Part shown: in pieces, positions 34,962 through 39,638 of the stretch
Numbering within the stretch: the first letter of the stretch is position 1
How the letters are laid out: every line of letters begins with the position of its first letter
Assembly (NCBI RefSeq): GCF_000745485.1
Contig: NZ_JQJK01000015.1
Location: 220,941-260,578 of the forward strand
Direction: 5' to 3'
From: Methanobacterium veterum
GTDB lineage: Archaea; Methanobacteriota; Methanobacteria; Methanobacteriales; Methanobacteriaceae
Length of the DNA stretch: 39,638 nt
Notes under the pieces: generated by a model
Told to the model about the DNA's origin: nothing
The model's database searches: none
What the model saw: the letters and a program-made list of their open reading frames with translations, nothing else
Position numbers and translations under genes: made by a program

Positions 34962-35366
34962 GTGACAAAAGAATGTTCAAACTGCGGCGCTCAAGTTGCA
35001 GAAAATGTTAAGTTTTGTACGCAGTGCGGTGGTAAAATGGGGCCGGAAGTGCTGAAATGCCCGAACTGTTCTGCAGAACTGCCTGAAGGCACTAAGTTTT
35101 GCATGGAGTGCGGTACCAAGGTCGAGGCCGAGCCAAGGGCTAAACCTAAAATTGAAAAAGCTCCAGAAGAGGCTGTTTGCCCTAAATGCCGTAAAAAGTT
35201 TCCAGCCGGTACTAAATTCTGCAAAGAATGCGGAACACCAATTAGGCCAAAAGTTTCACAGAAAAATAAACCTGAAGATGAGGTAGATAAGCTCATTAAA
35301 GAAGCCACAACTGCCGGTAAAGGTCTCCTGAAAGAGGCTGACAGCTTACTTAAAAGGTTCAGGTGA
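34962..35366 (+). CDS. Triple zinc-ribbon protein
   Basis: 134 aa from GTG 34962, with GGAGG 7 nt upstream. Three zinc ribbons of the form CxxC...FCxxCG are evident: ECSNCG/FCTQCG, KCPNCS/FCMECG and VCPKCR/FCKECG, joined by a Pro/Lys-rich linker. The C-terminal helix (DEVDKLIKEATTAGKGLLKE) is amphipathic. It probably binds zinc and a partner protein or nucleic acid. Codon use is richer in GC than in its neighbours, suggesting an older chromosomal gene rather than a recent arrival. Confidence 0.85.
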   Translation: MTKECSNCGAQVAENVKFCTQCGGKMGPEVLKCPNCSAELPEGTKFCMECGTKVEAEPRAKPKIEKAPEEAVCPKCRKKFPAGTKFCKECGTPIRPKVSQKNKPEDEVDKLIKEATTAGKGLLKEADSLLKRFR

Positions 35367-35390
35367 ACCCTTTTTTCACTCCTTTTTTTA
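35352..35390 (+). terminator. Hairpin plus T-run terminator
   Basis: AAAAGGTTC-AGGT-GAACCCTTTT (one bulged C) covers the stop codon of the zinc-ribbon gene and is followed by two T-runs. Confidence 0.55.
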
Positions 35391-35471
35391 TGTACTATAC
35401 TAAATACGCTATTGCGCCTGATTTTGGGAAATTACAGAACTAATTTAAGTTTTTTCTAAATTTTTATATCT

Positions 35472-35567
35472 TGTTTTATTAATAAAACAGATCGCTTCAT
35501 GAGCATTTCCTGTTTTATTGATATAACAGTTACCTTTATATACTCTTCCTGTTTTATTAATAAATAA
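35472..35567 (+). promoter_or_regulatory. Triple 18-bp palindrome operator around TATA box
   Basis: TGTTTTATTAATAAAACA (35472-35489, perfect), TGTTTTATTGATATAACA (35511-35528) and TGTTTTATTAATAAATAA (35550-35567) begin exactly 39 bp apart. A TATA box, TTTATATA, lies at 35535-35542 between the second and third. Transcription is expected at ~35567, where the ATG of the HEPN gene begins, so the mRNA is probably leaderless. Confidence 0.75.
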
Positions 35568-35991
35568 TGAGAATTGAGAATCACTTTGAGAAAATCAATA
35601 GTCTTGAGGGTACTCTTTCTAAACTGGAAAATGCTGAAGATCCTCAAAAATCATAGATTTTTGGGACACCACAATCGAAGATTGTGAATGCCATGAAACT
35701 ATTGTAGAATTGTGTATGTTAATATCTTCACATTATATAAATGCAGCTCTGCATTATACTGGAAGACTCAGGTCAGATAAGGATATAAAACATAACAAAC
35801 TTTCAGGTGTTCTTAAAAGGGAAGAATATTTTGATGAAAACAGCATTAAAATATCTGAACTTTTTAGAGAATTGGAAGAGATGAGGCCTAGTCAAGTATA
35901 TGGCACTGGAAAAAACGGAAATACAGCTAAACTAGCTAAATCAATATATTTGCAGATTAAAGAATTTTGTGGGGAAATTCTAAATGTTTAA
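35567..35991 (+). pseudogene. HEPN-like gene split by a 50-nt hairpin insertion
   Basis: Two frames: 35567-35656 (29 aa, ends NAEDPQKS) and an open frame through 35710 to 35991 (ends FCGEILNV). Removing 35642-35691 (50 nt) joins them in frame as ...LENAED-HETIVELCMLISS..., giving one protein of ~124 aa with the HEPN-type helix SSHYINAALHYTG and a possible RNase motif R-x6-H (RSDKDIKH). The insert is two hairpins, CAAAAATC-ATA-GATTTTTG and CACAATC-GAA-GATTGTG, and the TAG stop lies in the first. The stop at 35991 overlaps the MNT gene by 8 nt. It may be inactivated, or read by an unusual bypass. Confidence 0.75.
35642..35691 (+). repeat. 50-nt two-hairpin insert inside HEPN gene
   Basis: CCTC, hairpin 1, GGGACACC, hairpin 2, GAATGC. 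This is the same plan as the X element (CCCTC, hairpin, GGG..GCC, hairpin, GAGCGG) but with different stem sequences. The borders are set by the reading-frame restoration described for the HEPN gene. Confidence 0.75.
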
Positions 35992-36565
35992 GAAAGCTGT
36001 GGATTTTTCTAGCAAAATAAATGGTTTTGAGGGAGTTCTCTCAATAATCCTCTTTGGTTCAGTTGCAAGGGGTGAATCGACAGCAGATTCTGATGTTGAT
36101 ATTGCTGTAATTTATTCTAAAAAAAAAGAAGAGATAGTAAGAAAAATTAACAGTATAAAACCTGAAGAATTCCAGTTAATTCACTTAAATATTGATGAAT
36201 TAAAGGAAGAGCCAACATTAGTGGGAGCTTTATCTGGTGAAGGTATCCTGCTTTACGGCAGACCGGTAGCAGTTTCTCTGGAAGATATGGATTTGAAATC
36301 TAAAATGATAATTGCATATGATACTTCTAAACTGGATCAAAATGCAAGAAGTAAATTGAATAGGGCATTGTATGGGGGAAAATCCACATATATGAAAGAT
36401 AATAAGAAGGAAACCAGGCTTTATAAAGGTATAGCTGAAGATATCCGTGCTGAAAAGATTGGTAAAAGTGTTTTAATCCTCGATAGAAAAAATTATCCTG
36501 AAATCACGAAGACACTGAAAAGATTCCAGGCTAAATGGAAGGAAATACCGATTTGGACTTATTGA
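35984..36565 (+). CDS. MNT-type nucleotidyltransferase
   Basis: 193 aa. ILFGSVARGESTADSDVDIAV at ~22-42 (written in two parts: ILFGSVARGE and STADSDVDIAV) is the nucleotidyltransferase active site with GS and DxD. Residues ~100-193 are a helical C-terminal domain with several Lys/Arg and YGGKSTYM, longer than in minimal MNT proteins. It is probably the antitoxin partner of the upstream HEPN gene, with an 8-nt overlap. The frame looks intact, ending WKEIPIWTY. A degenerate copy of its last ~10 codons occurs at 36748-36776, beyond a hairpin-element block. Confidence 0.85.
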   Translation: MFKKAVDFSSKINGFEGVLSIILFGSVARGESTADSDVDIAVIYSKKKEEIVRKINSIKPEEFQLIHLNIDELKEEPTLVGALSGEGILLYGRPVAVSLEDMDLKSKMIIAYDTSKLDQNARSKLNRALYGGKSTYMKDNKKETRLYKGIAEDIRAEKIGKSVLILDRKNYPEITKTLKRFQAKWKEIPIWTY

Positions 36566-36605
36566 ATGGTTTAAATTATTGGATAGTGGCTGGCTTTTCA
36601 CAAAG

Positions 36606-36677
36606 GAGTGAAGCAGACAAAAATCAAAGTTTTTTGGGTCGTGGCAGAAAAATCTTTGATTTTCTGCATTTTTTGAT
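36606..36677 (-). repeat. Dispersed two-hairpin element, type Y, copy 2 (inverted)
   Basis: Hairpins CAAAAATC-AAA-GTTTTTTG and GCAGAAAAATC-TTT-GATTTTCTGC (one bulged A), then TTTTTTGATCC at the border. Read on the minus strand it follows the plan of 16519-16596. Confidence 0.6.
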
Positions 36678-36755
36678 CCACCTTTTTTTGAAAAAAGCCC
36701 TCAAAAACTTTGTGTTTTGGGTGCCAAAAAATTCATAGAATTTTTTGAGCGGTGG
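36678..36755 (+). repeat. Dispersed two-hairpin element, type X, copy 2
   Basis: Same element as 16442-16518, bounded by CCAC and GTGG. The second hairpin is CAAAAAATTC-ATA-GAATTTTTTG. Linkers GCCCTC, GGGTGCC and GAGCGG are kept while stem bases changed in a paired way. Confidence 0.75.
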
Positions 36756-36776
36756 AAGGGAATACCTGTTTGGACA
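36748..36776 (+). repeat. Duplicate of the MNT gene 3' end
   Basis: TGGAAGGGAATACC, then TTTGGACATA, matches the end of the upstream MNT gene (TGGAAGGAAATACC, TTTGGACTTA). It would encode WKGIPVWTY against WKEIPIWTY. The offset is about 216 bp, with the hairpin elements between. Confidence 0.6.
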
Positions 36777-36779
36777 TAC

Positions 36780-36894
36780 CAATTCTATTTTTTGCACCAT
36801 GAAGTGTTCCATTTTCATGTATCATGAGTCTAGCAGGATCAATTACATTGAAATAAGTGTCATAAACTTTAATACTTTGATGCCCTAAATAATA
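36780..36894 (-). pseudogene. Remnant of a tyrosine recombinase/integrase C-terminus
   Basis: The minus strand encodes YYLGHQSIKVYDTYFNVIDP, then ARLMIHENGTLHGAKNRI. The LGHQSIKV...DTY pattern is the last catalytic box of tyrosine recombinases (LGH-S-I...Y). A stop lies just before the fragment (36897-36895) and no N-terminal part is found, so only ~38 codons remain. The frame runs on into the hairpin elements. It implies that an integrative element once had its end here. Confidence 0.6.
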
Positions 36895-36907
36895 TTAGAG
36901 GTTTAAA

Positions 36908-37292
36908 ATGAGAGAAGAAGTTTCTAACCTGGTGGAAACAGGCCCTGAAAGACCTGGAAAGTGCTTCTAAAAATTTTGAAATAAAAGAATATTATGTGGT
37001 GGCATTTTTATCTCAGCAGGCCACTGAAAAGGCGCTGAAGGCAATTTATATTCATACAGTTAAAGAATCTCCAGGTCCAACTCATTCGCTGCTTTTTTTG
37101 GGAAAAAGTGTTAAAATTCCAGATGAATTTTTTAGCGGACTTCGGAAATTAAGCCCGGATTTTGTTATAACCCTCTACCCTGATGCTGTAAATGAGATTC
37201 CTTATGAACTCTATGATGATGAAATAGCGAAAGAACGGTTAAAAATTGCAGAAGGCGTGGTAAAATGGGTCAAGAAGGAGTTAAAGAACTAA
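36908..37292 (+). pseudogene. HEPN-domain gene with +1 frameshift
   Basis: From ATG 36908, MREEVSN is followed by a shift: removing one C at 36928/36929 gives WWKQALKDLESASKNFEIKE and runs directly into the open frame VAFLSQQATEKALKAIYIH... to 37292. The whole is a normal HEPN protein of ~128 aa (WWKQAL...QQATEKALKA, later KLSPDFVITLYP). With the extra C it stops after 20 codons, so it is inactive unless the base is a sequencing error. The end overlaps the next MNT gene by 28 nt. Confidence 0.8.
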
Positions 37293-37657
37293 ACGATTTT
37301 TTGCATAACTTAAAAATTAACTTTAGCCCGAATTTAATCCTTCTATTTGGCAGCAGGGCTAGAAATGAATACCTTAAAGAAAGCGACTACGATTTTATCA
37401 TTGTAAGTGAAAAATTTGAGGGTGTACATTTCCTTAAAAGAATTGAACAGGTTCTTTTATTTTGGACTATCAATCAAGATGTGGACATCCTGCCTTATAC
37501 TCCTGAAGAATTCGAAAAGAAAAAACATGAAATTGGGATAGTAAAAGAAGCCCTCAAACACGGAGTGGTTGTGGCCTCGAAATCATAGATTTCGAAGGCT
37601 TTAAGTGAAGGCATAATTCTGGAGGATGAATTCCCAGAAAGAGCTGCCGTATATTAA
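37265..37657 (+). pseudogene. MNT gene with a 24-nt hairpin insertion near its end
   Basis: The open frame 37265-37588 (107 aa) has the MNT core (ILLFGSRARNEYLKESDYDF, then QDVDILPYTPEEF). It stops at a TAG inside the hairpin TCGAAATC-ATA-GATTTCGA. Removing 24 nt (37576-37599) continues the frame as ...GVVVAL-SEGIILEDEFPERAAVY to TAA 37655-37657, a credible natural end. The C-terminal ~19 residues are lost in the annotated frame, so the protein may still fold. It pairs with the frameshifted HEPN gene upstream. Confidence 0.78.
37576..37599 (+). repeat. 24-nt single-hairpin insert inside MNT gene
   Basis: One-hairpin member of the dispersed family (TCGAAATC-ATA-GATTTCGA). It is flanked by GGC on both sides, possibly a short target duplication. 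Confidence 0.7.
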
Positions 37658-37947
37658 CAGGGTAATTTAAATGACCTGTATAGGTTGCCAGGTGTTACAG
37701 GTTTAAACTGTTCTAATTTTAGTACCATATGTTCTATTATAGAACCATAACTAGATTTGTTTTAAGCGGAAATTGGCTGCGCTGATTATTTACTTAAATT
37801 CAGAAAAAACTTCAATTAATCATCTTTTAAAATTTCTAACTTCACTTTTCATTGAGTATGCGATGTGGTACTGTATCATAAATGTATAATATCTAACTTT
37901 TTTTCACCATGTTAATTTGATTATACTAATTTCATATATTCCAAAAA

Positions 37948-38010
37948 TACTTTGAAAATCATAAATACTTTGAATGCTATATATTCATTAAGTACACTGT
38001 GTACTTTGAA
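37948..38010 (+). promoter_or_regulatory. Operator array of AbrB/PIN operon
   Basis: TACTTTGAA occurs at 37948-37956, 37966-37974 and 38002-38010, spaced 18 and 36 bp. AAGTACACTGTGTACTT (37990-38006) is a perfect palindrome with one central base. A TATA-like CTATATAT starts at ~37978. An AbrB-type antitoxin is the likely binder. The rest of the 37658-38031 gene-free stretch holds only a palindrome, GTTCTATTATAGAAC (37731-37745). Confidence 0.6.
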
Positions 38011-38031
38011 AACTTAAATAGTGGTGATATC

Positions 38032-38265
38032 ATGACTAGTGAAACTAAAATTTCAAAGGGTTTCCAGACAGTGGTTCCATCTGAAATAAGGAAAAAATTT
38101 GATGTGGGCCCTGGGGATGTTCTGGAATGGAAACCAACAAAAAAGGGTGCAGAAATAAGGTTCCGTAAGAAAGTGTCCTTTGAAGATATACTTGGCATGA
38201 TCGATGGGCCTGAAACTGATGCTGTTGAGCTTAAAAAGAAGGTTCAAAGGGGAGAAAAAAATTGA
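38032..38265 (+). CDS. AbrB-type antitoxin (VapB-like)
   Basis: 77 aa from ATG 38032, with GGTGAT just before it; a longer frame from 37999 runs back into the operator and is not favoured. SKGFQTVVPSEIRKKF and GPGDVLEWKPTKKGAE are the AbrB/MazE-type swapped-hairpin domain. The C-terminal ~30 residues (FEDILGMIDGPETDAVELKK) are the likely toxin-neutralising tail. The stop overlaps the PIN gene start (TTGA), so they are coupled. Confidence 0.9.
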   Translation: MTSETKISKGFQTVVPSEIRKKFDVGPGDVLEWKPTKKGAEIRFRKKVSFEDILGMIDGPETDAVELKKKVQRGEKN

Positions 38266-38651
38266 TATTCATCGATTCTTCTTTTTTCATTGCATCTATT
38301 ATTAAAAGGGATCAGTGGCATAATCGAGTTCCTGAAATTTTTCCAGAAATAAAGGGAAATAAAAAAATAACATCTGTTTTAGCACTTTCAGAGGCCGTAA
38401 CTCTAGCTGGAAGTTTAGGTGGGGGTAAAAAAGGTGCACTGCTTTACAATTATATAATTGATAATCATGAAGTGGTTTATGTGGATAAGGATCTAAGTTT
38501 CAAGGCTATGGAAACTTTCCTTCAATATAACGGTAGCCTTTCTTTTGCAGATGTTGTTTCCTTAGAAATTATGCAGCTTGTTGGGGCAGATACTATTGTT
38601 TCATTTGATTCTGATTTTGATAAAGTGAAAGGAATCAGAAGAATACATTAA
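38262..38651 (+). CDS. PIN-domain toxin (VapC-like)
   Basis: 129 aa from TTG 38262, overlapping the antitoxin stop by 4 nt. The acidic residues are visible: Asp5 (FIDSSFFIA), a Glu near 44 (ALSEAVTL), Asp near 97 (LSFADVVSLEI) and Asp near 116-118 (IVSFDSDFDKV). It should be a Mg-dependent endoribonuclease controlled by the upstream antitoxin. The catalytic set looks intact. Confidence 0.88.
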   Translation: MIFIDSSFFIASIIKRDQWHNRVPEIFPEIKGNKKITSVLALSEAVTLAGSLGGGKKGALLYNYIIDNHEVVYVDKDLSFKAMETFLQYNGSLSFADVVSLEIMQLVGADTIVSFDSDFDKVKGIRRIH

Positions 38652-38761
38652 CAAGCTTCGTAGTTTCCTGTTAATATTATTGATCTTAAATTTTTAAATT
38701 TGCCAGTTTTTCTGTAGTTTAGCTTTCTATAAATCTCATTATCTTAAAGTATACTTGATTT

Positions 38762-38851
38762 ATGCACAAACCAAAGGATATATTCAACATTGCCAGATGC
38801 TCTATCATTGACCTCGCAGTAGGCGACGCACTCGCACTAGTTATAGTTTAA
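38762..38851 (+). other. Short open frame of uncertain status
   Basis: 29 codons (MHKPKDIFNIARCSIIDLA, then VGDALALVIV) with a GC content above its surroundings and ending in a hydrophobic stretch. No ribosome site is seen. It may be the start of a lost gene or a chance frame. The rest of 38652-39050 is AT-rich with nothing recognised. Confidence 0.3.
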
Positions 38852-39049
38852 TTCTTATTTTTATATATCAGGATTCTGCAGTATTGAAGTGTATAAAAAT
38901 TTAGGAATTCGATTTAATTGTTCTCTTTTTTACCTTAAATTTTGGCTGTCTTGATAGTTTGAAATTCAATTTTGTGCAATAAATTCTAAAAAGTTTGTTA
39001 ATCTACAGTTTGCGCGTATAGTATGCGTTGGTTTGAAAAGAAATTTTCG

Positions 39050-39067
39050 GCCGTGACGCTTATAAAG
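39050..39067 (+). promoter_or_regulatory. rRNA promoter
   Basis: GGCCGTGACG then CTTATAAAG (39059-39067) fits BRE plus TATA. Transcription would start near 39090, giving a ~260-nt 16S leader with processing stems such as GTCGG/CCGAC (from ~39085 and ~39129) and GAGTG...CACTC near 39092-39110. Confidence 0.65.
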
Positions 39068-39350
39068 TTACTATGGTTTAAGGCGTCGGTTGGAGTGTGA
39101 TAATATCACTCTGTGAAGACTGGTTTTTCCGACTGTAGTTATATCATATGAGGACTCAAAAACTTGTTGCAAGAAATTGTAAGATTGTTTGAGTTTGATG
39201 TTGGTTTGGTAGATTTGTGGTGATTTTTGGTTGCTACTAGAAATGTACCCCCTTTTCAATTTAAGTTGATAAAGGTTTTTTTTAAGTTTTTACTTAAAAT
39301 TTATTGTTTACTTCCGAAATGCAAATTCTTCGTTTGTGATTTGAACGTGT

Positions 39351-39638
<288 letters not shown>

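Noticed and set aside
36535..36738. 67-aa and 64-aa frames across the hairpin block at 36535-36818
   Set aside because: They are produced by the repeated AAAA/TTTT stems and match no protein pattern.
36531..36776. Diversity-generating retroelement (repeat pair near a gene end)
   Set aside because: No reverse transcriptase gene in the window and no adenine-biased differences between the copies.
38652..39350. tRNA or 7S RNA gene upstream of 16S
   Set aside because: I looked for cloverleaf and SRP RNA features and found only the promoter and leader stems.

Overview
The window looks like an archaeon of the Methanobacteriales, most likely Methanobacterium. The right edge carries the first ~290 nt of a 16S rRNA with the archaeal opening (TTTGATCCTGGCGGAGGCC). 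Promoters are of the BRE/TATA type, terminators are T-runs, coding DNA is AT-rich, and one protein has the N-terminal zinc-ribbon layout I associate with Methanobacteriaceae. The left edge holds the end of a 23S gene and a complete 5S gene. The whole ~39 kb is therefore accessory DNA lying between two rRNA operons in the same orientation.

Layout. (1) 1-411: 23S end, 5S, T-run. (2) 645-8151: a defence-type block with a DUF488 protein, a NERD/UvrD-like helicase, a PIN/AbrB toxin-antitoxin (TA) pair, and a three-gene operon (EVE/PUA-like protein, BrxD-like ATPase, BrxHI/Lhr-like helicase). (3) 8152-12230: a degenerate array of start-of-gene copies before a zinc-ribbon/coiled-coil protein, then hairpin repeats, an inverted-repeat element, and a secreted transglutaminase-like protein with a structured leader. 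(4) 12400-18300: HEPN/MNT, Fic, orphan MNT, small antitoxin-like protein/GNAT, small regulators, and a duplicated gene end separated by hairpin elements. (5) 18424-23660: small membrane proteins, a nuclease-like SEC-C protein, a Tag-like glycosylase with an Fe-S motif, an EVE protein and a DUF1802 protein. (6) 23919-33105: a compact + strand operon of GHKL ATPase, HsdM, HsdS, HsdR, DUF45 metallopeptidase and a 55-aa zinc ribbon, facing a DUF262-HNH gene. (7) 34962-38651: a triple zinc-ribbon protein, two decayed HEPN/MNT pairs, an integrase remnant and an AbrB/PIN pair. (8) 38652-end: a non-coding stretch with the next rRNA promoter, then 16S.

Most genes belong to families used in defence or in toxin-antitoxin control, so this is best read as a defence island at an inter-rRNA site. 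Two signals stand out. One is a family of short two-hairpin elements whose stems differ in sequence but stay paired. Two members sit inside HEPN and MNT genes, where removing exactly 50 nt and 24 nt restores the reading frame. The other is the EVE-like/BrxD-like/BrxHI-like operon, which stands alone with no other BREX gene in the window. Several genes seem to lack a canonical start codon or carry a single frameshift or nonsense change; these could be real decay or sequencing errors and are marked as such.
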